A stretch of 64,000 nucleotides of DNA, from assembly GCA_025403435.1 (NCBI GenBank), contig CM046350.1, forward strand, positions 24,863,661-24,927,660. Reading direction: 5' to 3'. The notes under the pieces were generated by a model, which was not told where the DNA came from, ran no database searches, and saw only the letters and a list, made by a program, of their open reading frames with translations. How positions within the stretch are numbered: position 1 is the stretch's first letter; every line of letters starts with the position of its first letter. A program made the translations under genes and the position numbers. This document shows, one piece after another, positions 1-12,639 of this stretch. This stretch comes from Artocarpus heterophyllus. Lineage: Eukaryota > Streptophyta > Magnoliopsida > Rosales > Moraceae.

Positions 1-2280
1 AGAAATTTTGGTTTAGTTTTGATGAAAAACTATCAAAGTTTAGAAACTAGTATTTTCGATGTATCGAAAATTTGGTATGAGCAAGTACATCTAAGTTAGT
101 AAGCTAAATGAGTGGCTATAATTAAGCTATTAATTAGGGTTTTGTATGGGTGTTTTAGACACTAAATGGCTGATGTGCAAGCTGCAAGAGAGGACACTAA
201 TCAAGCTAATACGAGAGTTCTTAAGTGTTAAGTAATGTGAGGTGTGTGTGGCACTTTAAAAGGAATTAAGTAAGTAGGTGAGCTCATTTCAGCCCATTTT
301 CTCTCAAGTTCAACCATCCTCTAAAGGAAAACTCATTTACAGCTAGGGTCCAAGAGGATAAGCCTATCTCCAAGTGTCTTGGTCAAGGTTTGAGTGGTGA
401 TAAAAGAGAAAAACCAAAACTATTCAAGGTAAGCTTGATTTTGTGGTTTTGAGTTTCAATCTTTCAAGACATAGGATAAACCTACAATCTAATTATTTTG
501 GACAATTCTAGGGCTTATTTTAAATGTTTAGAAAGAACATAAGCCTTGGTTTTATCCTTTTGAAATGGGAAAAGTGAAATTGGAGATGAAGAGTTCAAGT
601 TACTTCACTAAGGTGAGAATTTGTGAACTATTTTTATGTTTCTTTCTTTAGTTGTATAAATAGACTTTAGGGAATGATATAAGCATAATTTTGATGCTAT
701 TCAAGGTTAGGAATCATGGAAAAATGATCTAATAAAAAGGGATTTACTTGTTGGAATGAAAAGTTTTGGAATTATGTGAATTTTAGAGAATTTAGGGTTG
801 ATTTGTAGTCTTGTGAATGCCCTAGACTTTTATTTTTGTTTGCGGGTTGTTTTGTAGAATTTTAAGCTTTTGAAGTGTTAAAAATTAAGGGGAAACGCTA
901 CCCATCATTATGAAACTAAAAGTCCACCTTTGCCCTTAAAACTAACTAGTTTTCCTATGTTACCAATGTTCATATTTTTCAATACTTTAATAGACTTTTG
1001 AAATTAAGTTTGATATTTTATCCTCTACATTACATGAATATATGACTTTTACTAAAATTGCTATTTTTAGTAATATTTTTATAAGCTAAGTTCTTTACTT
1101 TAATTAGAAAATACATGGAAGTGTTAAGGGGTTCAAAAATAGAATATTTAGTTTTAGTTTTCACCACCTTTCCTCTTATTTAATATGGTGGCAACTATAA
1201 GGTTATAAATGACATGTTTGTGAGGACGTTCTTTTGTTTAAGATTGATTTTAAACTTAAAATGAGCTCCTCAACACATAAGTAACTAGTATATGTTTATT
1301 AGGTTATAACGAAATATAAACACCTATTTTCAGAAGGATTGGACGTCGGATTTGAAGCGGAAAACCCTAATAATAGTTTATATTACTCCATAATATGAGA
1401 TAAGTAGAATTTCACCTGTATCACCATAAATGTTGTACATGTTTGTATGTATGGTTCTGACTTTATGGAGCATAAGTAACATAAGCATGTTTTGATTTTG
1501 AGCATTACACAAGCATGCATTATATATTAAAGACATTGTACCCAAAATGTTAATTTAAAAGTTGAAGCATATAAGAAGAAGGTTTATGAGGTTTTATGGG
1601 CTACTTGTGACAAAATGGTATATTTAATTGAGTTAGTTTTGATAGAGGCCACTCCACTATATTGTCTCGATCGAGGCTTACAGTTTTGATATGTTGTCTC
1701 GATGGAGACCTATGGACCTTATTATTATCTCGATGGAAACTGCCTTGATGAGGCTTGCGGTGTGGGAAGCCACATAATGGCATTTATGGTCCAAAGGAGT
1801 TCAAGAAAAGAAACCTACCTATTATAGGAAGCCTTAAAGAAAAATCGTGCACACCTTATGTTTTATGTAAAATGGGTACAATGTAAGTTTCCAAAGAAAA
1901 GAAAAGCATGACTTATATGGGATCATTCATGGCATAGTCATTCATGTTACACATTAATTCTACTTACTGGACATAAGCTCACTTAGTCATGGTGATGCAG
2001 ATAAGGACAATTCTCAACGTCAGTAGTACGATGCTAGATAGTTGGCTGGCACTCTACTTTAAACTTGTGGACTTGTGTATATGGACAAAGTTGACCTGTT
2101 TTACGACTTTTCACTATTGCTTCCTTTTGAATGCCTTTAGAGGTTGTAGTTATGACATGACTGATTCATTTTGAATCCTAAGGAGCACATAAGTTGATTC
2201 TTAGACTCGTTTGAACTGCAAGCCATAAACAAGGACTTGAGACTGCATGAATTCACTAAGTCGCTCACTGACCACACTTA
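1..2280. repeat. LTR-like non-coding tract, left flank of gypsy remnant C
   Basis: There is no credible open frame here. The stretch is AT-rich and lies directly upstream of a gag-like remnant in the same orientation as the other elements, which is where a 5' LTR and leader of element C would be. It contains short internal repeats (1,641-1,755) and, near 1,960-2,000, a run resembling text at 34,140-34,200 (a TTACTG-type run followed by AGCTCA). That hints that both belong to large gypsy LTRs. The left end is outside the window and no matching terminal sequence was identified, so the LTR label is an inference. Alternative: unrelated decayed repeat. Confidence 0.4.
1641..1755. repeat. Degenerate ~32-bp short repeats with a TCTCGATNGAG core
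   Basis: Five related motifs (GATAGAGGC, GTCTCGATCGAGGC, GTCTCGATGGAGAC, ATCTCGATGGAAAC, CTTGATGAGGC) occur about every 14-32 bases. Several are close to palindromic around TCGA. Such short arrays are common in the U3 part of plant LTRs; no function can be read from the sequence. Confidence 0.5.
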
Positions 2281-2289
2281 CACCTAGTA

Positions 2290-2747
2290 TATGACCCTCG
2301 CCCTAGGATCCATCCCTACCTAGGAGGGCATGTTGAGCTATGAAGTTCTTCCAAAATAAAGAGATGATCAAGACTATCACCTTAAGCAACACCCACCATA
2401 AGCAAGAAAGAACCTTGTGGACTATGTGAGGAGGTTTCAGGACCTTGCGTTGGATATACTTGGAGAACATGGGGATTAAGCAATTCTTGAAGTTGTTGGA
2501 AGCCATGAAGAAGACGTTGACGTCGGTTAAACTCCCTTTGGTGAGTCAAAGTTAAAGGAGTAAGAGGAAAGAAGTGCCATACTCATTGACTATCTTTGAT
2601 CGACCATTGAGATCCACCTACGGTGACAGATGAGATAGGGCCCAGAAAGGGAAAGGAAGATGTTCCCTCCTATGCCATGCATTAACAAGGAATTCCATGT
2701 CATCCTTGACCAATGCATTCAAGATGGGGTGATTCACCTTTACCTGC
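2290..2747 (+). pseudogene. Gypsy-type gag remnant, N-terminal part (element C)
   Basis: Across shifting frames the translation gives fragments that resemble plant Ty3/gypsy Gag, for example a DYVRRFQDLALDI-like stretch near 2,415-2,460, which matches the usual 'L..YV.RF...AL.I' region of retrotransposon Gag (capsid-like). Stops and frameshifts are frequent, so this is dead. The fragment is cut at 2,747 by the 5' LTR of element A and resumes at 20,407. Family identification rests on motif resemblance only. Confidence 0.5.
2743..2747. repeat. Left target-site duplication of element A (CCTGC)
   Basis: CCTGC directly precedes the TGATGAG start of the 5' LTR. The partner after the 3' LTR is decayed to CTTGG (20,407-20,411), but the duplicated copy of that junction at 41,115-41,119 still reads CCTGC, which supports the assignment. 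Confidence 0.75.
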
Positions 2748-4874
2748 TGATGAGATTGTAAAAGTGTAAATTTCTTAAAGTTAAAATCATTTATTTATGC
2801 TTTTATATCTCGTTTAATCCATTATGTAATGCACTTTTGTGTTAATTAATATTTTTGTGTCTTAGTGTAAAAATATGCTTAAATATATGATTTTTGTGTG
2901 TTTTTATGTTTAATAATACTTTCAGTAATGTTTAGAGTCATTTTTAAGTGAGTAATAATTAATTAGTTTGAAAATAATTAAAACTGTAAAAATAATTTTG
3001 TGTGAATTTATTCATAGTATTAATAAGTTTACAAATAAGTTTTGAGTTTATAGATATGTTTTATTATATTTTTAGTAATTTTTAAAAATATTGCTAAGTC
3101 TTAAATATTGTCTCTGTGTGAAATCGTTAAGGTTTGTTAATTTTATAAGTTTATATTTATTTTTACTGAATTTTATGTGTTTTAATGTAAAATAAATATT
3201 TTTATAACTATTGTAAATATTACGTTTGTAATATATTTAATTTTGTTTCAATTATTTTTTTTAGATTTGAATTCTAGAACAAAATCAAAGCAAAATGACA
3301 CTAAAACAGGCAAAATCAGACAACAAATGTATTAAAAAATCAAAAGAAGTCGAATTTGTCTTAGTAGAGTACACACAATGAGCCACGATTGGCGCGTGCA
3401 TTACATGTGTCAACAAACGCGTGTCAATTGATAGACCGTGTTGGGGGGAATCTCAACTGCATCAGATTTGGTACAAGCGTTCTGATGTAAGCTCGGTCAT
3501 CGCTCCATTGTCGTCCGTTTGATCTGTTTACTTAACCATAATCCAATGATACATATCTCTCTTATCGGTCCTACCCAGCTTCTCTGATCTTGGTTGTCTC
3601 TTTAGCATAGGACTGTGTGATCTTTAGCCAAAAAACGAGTGCACGATCCCTTCAGTAGTCCGCACCACACTCGATCTTGTCCAAAGATTCTCAAGAATGC
3701 TGAAACACGTGGGAAAAGAGAAAAAAAATATAACAAAAATATATCAACCTGTAGCCGCAACTTTATTCTAATTAATAAAAATAAAAATAATTAATAAATT
3801 TAAATAAATTAAATAATATATAAATATAAATAAAATAATATAAATAGTAAAATTCTTACCACTATAAATAAGGGTGCACCCCCTTCATTCGGCAACCCTC
3901 CCCCCTCTCTCTCTATCTTTTTTTTTTAAGAGCTGAACCTCTTGCTTAGGTTAGTCCTCTTTCTATGAGGAGATGCTACTAGAGCACTCCTCTAATCCTA
4001 CCAAAAATAATTAAATAATACCTAAATTAGTTTAGAGAATTTGATGAGGCAGATAAATGATCTTGTATACATAGTACTTTGGCATTGTTTTTAACTCTAT
4101 ATATGTTCTGTAGTTATTATATTTTTATGGAATAAATTATATTTTTCATGTTTTTAATAATTATTGTTAATGTTGTTATGCTATTTATTTTCACATAAAT
4201 TCAATCATGCTTTTTTATGTAATTTAATTATTTTGCATAATTAATATTAATAATAATAAAACAATGCTCAATTTTATGGAATATCTTTTATTGCAAAATG
4301 ACTTGTTATGTTGTCTAAGACGACGTTCTTCCAAAATTAACATAAAAATTTATTCCATTTAAATAAAATAATTTTGATTTATTATTATTTTTTCTATCTC
4401 AAAATTATGCTAACTACAGTTGTAGTGATAATGATTATAATTTTCATAATTGATATACCAAATCACTAGTAGCAGGTGGTTATTTTGTTACTTTTTATAA
4501 GAAAACCCTTATTGTATTATAGCTTGCTATATTATCGTTTTAGGTTGACTAATAAAAATAGTAAATGTGCTTACTATTAATGGGAAAACATGTAATAAAT
4601 CAAATGCTTTATATAATTATTTTTTAGAGTTAAAATTTATATCAATTATGAAATATGCAAGGGATTCTCGAAGCTTCACCGTGTTAGTTTTATATTTTAA
4701 AATCTTATTAAAATTGTAGAAAATATTTATTTTCTTTTAAATATTGCAAAAATCCATTGTCTTTTTAAACATTTAAATTATCAATCTTTTAAATTTTCAC
4801 ATCCTTGTGGATACGACCGCCCTTACTGTACTGCAAACGACCACATTTAAAGAAATATTTTAGGTGATACATTA
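2748..4874 (+). repeat. 5' LTR of element A
   Basis: Begins TGATGAGATTGTAAAAGTG and ends GATACATTA; the original TG...CA ends are seen in the 3' copy (GATAAG start, ACATCA end). It aligns along its whole length with 18,263-20,406 and from mid-U3 with 38,955-41,114. A TATA box at 3,863-3,870 is followed by a C/T-rich run, as expected for the U3/R boundary. Followed after six bases by the primer site. Confidence 0.92.
3863..3870 (+). promoter_or_regulatory. TATA box of element A LTR
   Basis: TATAAATA followed by AGGGTGCACCCCCTTC is conserved at the matching positions 19,382-19,389 and 39,845-39,852 in otherwise drifting AT-rich sequence, which marks it as the LTR core promoter. Confidence 0.75.
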
Positions 4875-4880
4875 AGTTTT

Positions 4881-4898
4881 TGGCTCTATTGCCAGGGA
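4881..4898 (+). other. Primer-binding site of element A, decayed tRNA-Asp type
   Basis: TGGCTCTATTGCCAGGGA stands six bases after the LTR. The Athila consensus, complementary to the 3' end of plant tRNA-Asp, is TGGCGCCGTTGCCGGGGA. The differences fall on the CpG positions and are mostly C to T or G to A, so the site was probably destroyed by methylcytosine deamination. Confidence 0.85.
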
Positions 4899-5650
4899 GG
4901 TGTTGTTACTTTGGAGAATTACTGAATTAAGCTGGAAACCAGGTAAGTACTTTGTTCTTATCTTGTAAATAATGTAAATGTTGTAATTTTAATTTATAGG
5001 ATAATTATTTAGTTAAATAAGTTACTATTCCAGTCACTTTTCACACACTATTTACTATTCATGAAAAATAAAAAATCTAAAAATAAAAAAATCTAATAGT
5101 AAAAAAATATTTTCTTTTTAATTACAGTTTGTATAATACTATTGTTTGCTAGTTTAAGGTTCTAAATTTAGAAATAAAATTTTATAAAACTTTAGATCTA
5201 GGTTTTTCATGAAAATAAATTATGTTTTTGTAAAATTATTCTTTAAGGAAGTTTTGTCTGGAGGCTGCTACTAGTTTAAAAAACTTTCCCACAACTAGTT
5301 ACTTTTGGGGATTTTCCCAACACCAGCCATTCTAGGAACATTGTTCTAGCTTGAAGGTTGGTTTTTAAGGTGGCCTTACACTACCAATCTTTCTAGGGAA
5401 CATCATTAAAACATATAATTTCCAAAATCTACAAAATAAATGAGGCAGATGCTTTTCACTTACAACTTTATTCTCCATAAATAAAGAAAAGCAAAGCATT
5501 TCGTCTTTTGCTCGTATTCCCTTCTTGTAAATTCAAAATAATAATAATAATAATAAAGTTAATTAAAAATTAAAAAATTAAAAAAAAGAGAAACATTACA
5601 AACTATACCAATTTGCTAAGGCTCTAGACCTAGGAAACCCTAGTGAAGGA
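4899..5650 (+). other. Untranslated leader of element A
   Basis: AT-rich sequence between primer site and gag with no usable open frame. It contains a short AATAAT run near 5,538-5,560 and A-rich stretches. Nothing else recognised. Confidence 0.6.
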
Positions 5651-7140
5651 TCATCGAATTCTTCTCCACATTCTTCATCTTCGTCAACCACTCTTTCGAA
5701 TTCATTTTTGATGGCACAACTAGGTGAGAATCCTTAAAGAATGCTAATAAAAGATTTCATGCACCCAACTCATACTGCTATTCCTTCATGCATCATGTTT
5801 CCAACAAATCTTCCACAACAGGACTTGAAGCCTAGCATGATTCAACTCTTGTAGACCTTTTTTGGATTGGAAAGTGAAAATCTTTGCGTTCATATTTGTG
5901 AATTTAAGGAAGTTGTTGCCACTTTCCACAACCACCCTGACATTGCTGATTCCATCAGATTGAAATTCTTTCCTTTTTCTCTAAATGGTAAAGCCAAAAA
6001 TGGCTCTATTCTTAAGATCTCGATCTATGGAATTATGGGATGAGATGACATCTGCTTTCTTCTATAAATACTATACCATATAACAAGACCAACAGTTTTA
6101 AGAAACAAATTTTAAATTTTTCCCAAAACAACCATGAATATTTCTATGCAGCTTGGAAAAGGTTCAAGGATTTGTTAAGTCAATATCATCACCATGGTTA
6201 CTAGATTGGTGTCTTATCAGCTTTTTTTTACAAAGAACTCACAAGTCATGATCACCAATATGTAGAACTGATGTGCAATAGAAAATTCTTACACAAGGAT
6301 CCTAAAGAGGCTAAGGAATTTCTTGATGAATTTGTTGAGAAAGTTCACATGTAGGCTAAATTAGATGCTTCTTATAGTACTAATAAGTCCTGTTCAACTG
6401 GAATTCATCAATTGAGGGAAGAGGATAACTAGAACCTTAACGTTCAAGTTGAAAATCTTACAAGGGAGTTAAAAATCCTCAAAGCAAGGAATGAGAAAGG
6501 AATTCGTACAATCACAAGAGCTGAATCGCAAGGAACAAACATTGTGTGTGGAAGATTTGAGCAACAACCACAGGATTGTCATGCTTATCAAGAAATGATG
6601 GGATTATATGAGGAACAATGTAATGCCTTAGGGACATATCATAAACCTTGTACTCCTTATCCTAAAATTTTTGATGTTGATGGAAGAAACAATTTAAATT
6701 TTGATATGAAGAATTCAAATCAAGTGCAAACATTTTGATATCAATAGGGACATGACCAAGAAATGCATTCAAGGGAATATGTTGTGCCTCATCATGATCC
6801 CCACCTATCAAATAAATCTCTTAAGGATATATTGCAAGCATTCATTGAAGCACAAAGCAAGTCAAATTAGAAGTTTGAAGTTGTTTTCGCACAATTGGCA
6901 GGAGACATAAGGAATTCAAAAGAGATTTTGAGATTAACTAAAACTTCAGCCACTCGAGGACATGAAAAATGTTCCATCTTAAACTTAGGTCATTTCAGAA
7001 GAACAAAACATGATACAAACCTCTAACACTGAAGAGAAGAATGATGAACATGTTAGTCATGTTGCCACTCAAAGTGGTAAATCATTGGAAAATTCATCAA
7101 ACACTGTGGATACGAGTAGTGAAGAAGTTGTTCTATAAAG
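5651..7140 (+). pseudogene. gag of element A, broken
   Basis: Gag is the structural protein that packages element RNA. In successive frames the translation gives QDLKPSMIQLL, FFGLESENLCVHICEF and HPDIADSIRLKFFPFSL, corresponding to the Athila-type Gag opening ('LKP..I.ML....F.GL.NEDP..H...F'; 'D.IRLRLFPFSL'). The front half (5,790-6,000) is best preserved. From about 6,000 frames change repeatedly and in-frame stops are common. A 64-codon open stretch at 6,544-6,738 is part of the Gag C-terminal region. No zinc knuckle could be seen. Confidence 0.8.
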
Positions 7141-8255
7141 ACAAGAAGAAGAAATGAATAAGCTTCCAATAAAGGCTCCTTTTCCCCACACTCTTCAATC
7201 CACTACAAAAGTACTGGATAATTATGAATAAATTTTGGAACACTTGAAGAAAGTTTGGACCGACCTTCCTTTGTTTTGCATAATCAAACAAGTGTCGGCT
7301 TATGCCAAAGTTATGAAAGACTTATGCACTATGAAAAGGAAGCACAAAGTTACAAAGATTGCATTTTTGACTGAGTAATTAAGTGTAGTTCTTAAGTAAA
7401 GAGCATTAATCAAGTACAAAGTTCCCAAATATCCTACAATCACTTGTCACATAGGAGCCCATGAATTCATTCAAGCCTTGTTAGACTTAGAAGCAAGTGT
7501 CAATCCCATGCCTTATTCGATTTACAACTAGGACTTGGAGAGATTAGACCTACATCTTGGTCTTACAATTGGCAGACCAATCCATCAAGGACCCAAGAGG
7601 GATAATAGAAGATGTTTTATTGCAAGTTGATAAGTTATATTTTCATGTGGATTTTCTAATCTATGACACTCAATGTGAGTTAAATGTGGAAAAAAAAAAC
7701 TTCCTATTATTCTCAAAAGACCTTTCTTAGCCACAGTTAATGCTCTTATTAATTGTAGAAATGATCTCATGAAAATATCTCTGGGAAACATGATTGAATG
7801 TTTTCCATATTGGGAAGTAATTTCAAAGTAATGATGAGTGTTTTTACATTGAAATCATTGACGAATCTGTCCAAGAAGAATTCCTAATACAAACTGATGT
7901 GCTTGAAGAAATCTTCCAAAATTCTAAACTTGAAAATCCCAATCCCATTACCAAACATTCATTGGATAAAGGAACAAAGTTTTGGCCACCACATCTTGAA
8001 AAGTTGTTGATGGAAAGAGAAAAGCCAAAACAATCCACTAATGAAATCCTAAAAGTTAAGTTAACCTAACTTCCTAATGGACTAAAATCTACATTCTTGG
8101 GAACCGATGATTATTTTCCTATCATCATTCCATCCAAATTCGATGAATAACAATAGCAATGGTTAATCAACATATTGCATGATCATAAAACTGCATTGGG
8201 TTGGACAATAGCTGATAGTGAGGGTACTAGTCCCTTAATTTGCTCTTATCATATT
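7141..8255 (+). pseudogene. Protease and RT N-terminal linker of element A, interrupted by insertion
   Basis: Athila-type protease precursor signals appear in order: ILEHLKKVWTDLPLF and QVSAYAKVMKDLCTMKRK (7,230-7,350), ALLDLEASVNPMPYSIY (the DLGAS active-site region, glycine replaced by glutamate, near 7,480-7,530), LADQSIKDPRGIIEDVL and QVDKLYFHVDF in another frame (7,570-7,660), then HKTALGWTIADSEGTSPLIC (8,185-8,245), which leads into the RT. Frameshifts and stops separate the blocks. At 8,256 the frame is cut by the nested LTR element; it resumes at 14,106-14,111. Confidence 0.85.
8251..8255. repeat. Left target-site duplication of nested element (ATATT)
   Basis: ATATT precedes the nested LTR; ACATT follows it at 14,106-14,110. 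One transition separates them. Removing the insert and one copy restores the continuous RT linker reading (histidine, isoleucine, tyrosine, leucine, glutamate codons). Confidence 0.75.
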
Positions 8256-9734
8256 TGATGAGTGAGTATTTTACTCACAAATCAAGCATTTTTTGAGCTT
8301 ATATATTGTGTAAAGCCTCAAGAATTTGTGATATTTTGATGTTTTCGGTGTTATTTTATAGGAATTTAATAAAATGGGGTTCAACGGAAAAAACGGCATC
8401 AAAATCAGAGTTGAAACGGAGCTATTAAGTGGAAACATGCCTGTGACAACCCCATGGCCCAATGCCAAAGGAGCGCTCAGTTGCATGCAATGATTCTGCG
8501 TGGCCACGCGAGAGCACAAAACCTGTGTGTGTGAGGCGCGTGGCCACACAAGTTTTTCTATTCGGCCACACATCCTTAAGGCCTCTCAGCATGCCCTCGA
8601 GCTGATTCTTGTTTTTTGGGCAATCTTGGCCCTAAATTCTTGATCCAATGGCCAAATTTGATGCTGAATAATCCCTAGCCTCTTAAAAATCCTAGAGCCC
8701 CCATTTTGCGAAGTGTGGAGGAATAGGGAGAAAGAAACCCATAAGTGAACTAAAATTATAGAGATAAAAATATCTTAGAGTTGAGGATTCTTGAAGGATT
8801 TTTGTGGATTCTTGAAGGGTTCAAAGCTTGAAGTGAATCTCTATAAAGAGTTTCTTTTTCTCTTCACTCTCTACCCTAATCTTGATTGAATTTTATATTT
8901 GTAATTGCATGTTGAGCATATTTACTTGTATGGATTTCATGAAGAGAATAGTAATAAATTCATCAACTAGTTCTCCAGCTTGGTTTAGTTGGATTTGGAT
9001 TATGTTTAGATTATTTTGTTGATTGTTGATGTAATTATCATTTTAATTTCATTAATGTTTCTCTATTCTTAATATTACTAGTTAATTTGGCCAATGAACT
9101 AGTTGATGCAATTTAAGAATTTCAATGCTCGAGAGAGATTGAGTCTTTTACTATTACTTAGGAAACATAGACTATGTTATTGTTAAGACTCAGAAGGGCC
9201 GAGAACAAGTAGATAATTAACTTAAGAGTTTTGGTTTTTGTGAGGTCGATAGGCGATCGATGCTTTGATAATCAAATTACAGGTTGAGCTTAATGCACGT
9301 GTAATTAACCAAGTTAGATAAAATATCAATTTGGGTAATTGTACATAGAACCTCATTTGATGCTCAAAAGAGGTACTGAGGTGAGCTTAGGGCCCTAGAT
9401 TAATGAATTGGATAAAATGGAGTTAATAATTACGAAATAAGATAAGCATAAGAAGAATTGAGCTAAATCAAGTCCTTAAACACATTATTCATAGTTTGTC
9501 CATGTTATAAATTATTGATTTTGTTTTTGGGTTTTATTTAATTAGTTTCATTTCTTTTTATTTATTTTCCTTTAAACTCCAATTGTCTAAATAATGCTTA
9601 GTCATTGTAGTTGTGATAATTAGCTAGTTTTTAGATTTCAATCCCTGTGGGAGGCGAAAACCCTTAACTCACCAATCCTATACTAAAACTTGACCCTGTG
9701 CACTTGTGAGTAGAGGCATAAAAAGCATTCATCA
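8256..9734 (+). repeat. 5' LTR of nested element
   Basis: Aligns along its length with 12,640-14,105, sharing blocks such as AGTGTGGAGGAATAGGGAG and the GCATAAAAAGC near the end. Some CpG-rich text (8,440-8,560) differs between copies by C/T and G/A changes. A 100-codon reverse frame inside it is chance. Confidence 0.92.
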
Positions 9735-9740
9735 AGTTTT

Positions 9741-9758
9741 TAGCGCCATTATTGAAAA
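9741..9758 (+). other. Primer-binding site of nested element, tRNA-Asp type
   Basis: TAGCGCCATTATTGAAAA follows AGTTTT after the LTR and lines up with the tRNA-Asp consensus TGGCGCCGTTGCCGGGGA. The central GCGCC is intact here, unlike in element A; the remaining differences are largely G to A and C to T. Confidence 0.75.
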
Positions 9759-12639
9759 TTTTAGAAACTTGACTAATATTGCGACGAAGTTATTAGGTTT
9801 TAATTTAGGCATTTCTTTAATTTTATTTATCTTTATGTTTAGTTTAGAAATTTTTCTTTGCTTTATTTTTGAGTTTTTGTGCATGGAACTTGGAGATGGT
9901 TGATCGACAAGTACTCTTGAGATTTGGTCAATGAGATTTGGAGCCTTTTACGTTGCTTGGTGGTAATACAAGAACTTGCTTATCAACTTCCCAATTCATT
10001 GATTTTCCAAGGAGGTTCAACTTTAAATCTTCCTTGATGGCTTGAGTGGCATGACACGAACTTAGGTAGAAATAGGAAGTAATACCACCTATTTGCCGAC
10101 GAAGCCTATAACTTATGAGAAGAGATGGTCGAGTACGACTATGAAGAGATGAATTGTTCAATGAGCAACTATGGTTGGGAGAGCAATTAAACGTAATAAA
10201 GCCGCAAGTTGACACCTTACCTTAAGAGACAATTTCGGCATTAGAAGGGTTGCTGATGTAATTGACTACAATGATCAATCACTTGAAGAGCAACATTAAC
10301 CAAGTGTCAATTGCCTAATTTTCTCAATCTTATAGTTTACAAGAACAAGTTGGGCAATGGCTAATACATTTGCCACGTTGCGAGGAGATAGTGTGCCTAT
10401 CATGTGAGGCGAAACCATGTATTGAGCTTGCACTGAGTAAGAATGACTTAGAGATTCCTCAACAAAAATCTTTAAGTGATGATGAGACCTAAGATTGTGA
10501 CCTTTAAGAGGAATTACATGAAGAACAAGTCTTGGACTGAATTGTTGAGCCAACCATGCCTATTAAAGATTACATCTACAAAGATCCTCCTTAGTCAATG
10601 CCTCATCCAACATCACTAGCAATGTTCCTTCATCCCTACCGAGCCTATCCTCTAAAGTTGAATTTTGTAGGGATCATGTGCCTAGAATATCCAAATCGTG
10701 CCAAGCTTGAGGGCACTTACAACCAAGACCTATTTGTAGTGTTCTATGACACTTATTATAGGCAGAAACTACTCTTTGATGAGCGCTTCTTGAAAAGTCA
10801 AGCCGACGACTTTAAATCAAGTGCTCGTAGGAGGTATCTCAAGCTTTCTATTCTTTCACTATTTTATTTTGTTTTAGTTTGTGTTTGTGCTTATGTTTTA
10901 GTTTATTTCCAAGTTTTATATTAACATTTGATTTTTGTATGTTTTGATAAATGTTGAAATAATCGGGAGCTTATGAGCTTGAGTTTTGATGGAAAATGGC
11001 TTCAAACTCCGAGGTATATGTTCTCAATCCTTATTCTTGGATTGTTACAAACATTGAGGACAATGTTTAGTTTAATTGTGGAGGAGGAAAATTATTTTGT
11101 TGGGTTTTTGCCTTAAATTTTTTTGAATTTTTGTTGATTATCATGATTTTTTTCATCACTCTTGTTTGATAGTTCTTCTTTAGTTTGTTTAGGTTATTTA
11201 GTTATTTTAATGTTGTTTTTGTTACTTGTTTGAATAAAGTGCGAGTTTTGAGAAATTGAATCAATAGAATTTGTTTGTGATGTTATTCACAAATTGTTCT
11301 CTTAAGTATTTTGAATTGGAATTCATTAAGATTTTTATGTGTTTAACTTACATCGGTGATCTTTATTGTTGACTCTCTACACTTGAGCACCTTGAATCAC
11401 AATTAGATTTGAACTTTTGGGTAAACTTATGTGCATTAGATTGTTTTTTTACATCTCATGAACTCTAGACATTTTAGTGAGACTCAAGGCAAAATCCTAG
11501 GTTAGGTGTCATTGGAAAGCCGATGAAGGCATTTTCTTGGACTGTTGGATCCTTTGTAGCCAACCGATGTAAACTTCACCGTTAGTTTCCTCTGTTGAGC
11601 CTTTTTGTTCTATTTCGTTCACTACCTACTTAAACTTAACCGAGCCATTTCATAAATTCCCTTTCACTCACTCTATCATCACAGCCATGTTTGCATCTTT
11701 GTTTGAATTTGAAGATTGATTGTTAAGAAAAAGCATTGAAGGTGATGTGATTTGAATTTGTGATTTCGTTATATCCATAAAGCGACTCTTTTTATGTTTC
11801 CATGTTTTTTAATTGTTTGGTTAGTTTCAGGTTTCTTTGGTTAGTTTCATTTATGTATTTCTCCCTATTATCCAATTGTATAAAACTAAATAAGTTCGGA
11901 GGAATTTCATTTCAATTCAAAAAAAAAATGATGAGAAAAAAATAAAAAAAAATAAAAATGATAATAAAAAGCCAAAAAGAAAAGGGAAAATGAAGGAAAA
12001 AAAGAGAATAAATTATTGTGAACATCATGTTTTGAGCTTTTTGCAGGTACTTGTGAATCATGTTTTGTGGGAATGATTGAAGATAAAATAATGATTTCAT
12101 GGGGAGTTGTTTGTGAGTTTGCATTCGTTCATGCAAGATCCAATGTGTATTACATATCTAGAGTGATCCGAGCCAAAAATTTTCCTTTCTCATCTACCTG
12201 TTGCCCTAGCCTTACATCACAAGTGTTGATAGCCTTTGATCTTCAATGGCATGCTAACCTATATTAGTGGAGAGTGACATAAACAATGGGCTTATGGTAG
12301 CTTCAAATTTCATTATCTAGAGATTTCTTATTATCCATCTAATCACATAAATTTATCGGTGTTTAATTCGTAGAGTGAGAGCAATGTAGCACCCACTTAC
12401 ACCTAGGTATTCTTGAATGAGGGTGAACCTGATTTTTAATGTTAAAATTCTATATATTCTCAATGTTTGCATTTCCTTTGAGCTTTGAAGCATTTTCTAT
12501 CTTTAGGATTTATGTTTATCTAGTTATCAAATGGACACAAAACTTACAATTGGTTTTCTTTTGTTTTTATTGTTGGTTTGGTTTTTGTTGTTCTTTTGTG
12601 TTGCTTGAGGACAAGGAAATGTTTAAATTTGGCATTGTT
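9759..12639 (+). other. Interior of nested element without recognisable coding capacity
   Basis: The longest forward frame is 108 codons (10,598-10,924); its first 70 residues (YRAYPLKLNFVGIMCLEYPN region) have mixed composition while the tail is a hydrophobic run from T-rich DNA. I do not recognise it; it may be a gag relic. Two TTGAGGACAA motifs followed by TTTA-G runs occur at about 11,053 and 12,605. The second lies just before the 3' LTR and is the probable polypurine/second-strand primer region. An A-rich block spans 11,919-12,010. Confidence 0.6.

Noticed and set aside
8271..8573. 100-codon reverse-strand frame
   Set aside because: Lies wholly within the 5' LTR of the nested element and is not preserved in the 3' LTR.
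9741..9758. GCGCC as a stand-alone regulatory motif
   Set aside because: Position right after the LTR and match to the tRNA-Asp primer consensus explain it as a primer site.
11912..12136. 74-codon reverse frame ending in an F/I-rich run
   Set aside because: Translation of an A-rich tract within the interior of the nested element.
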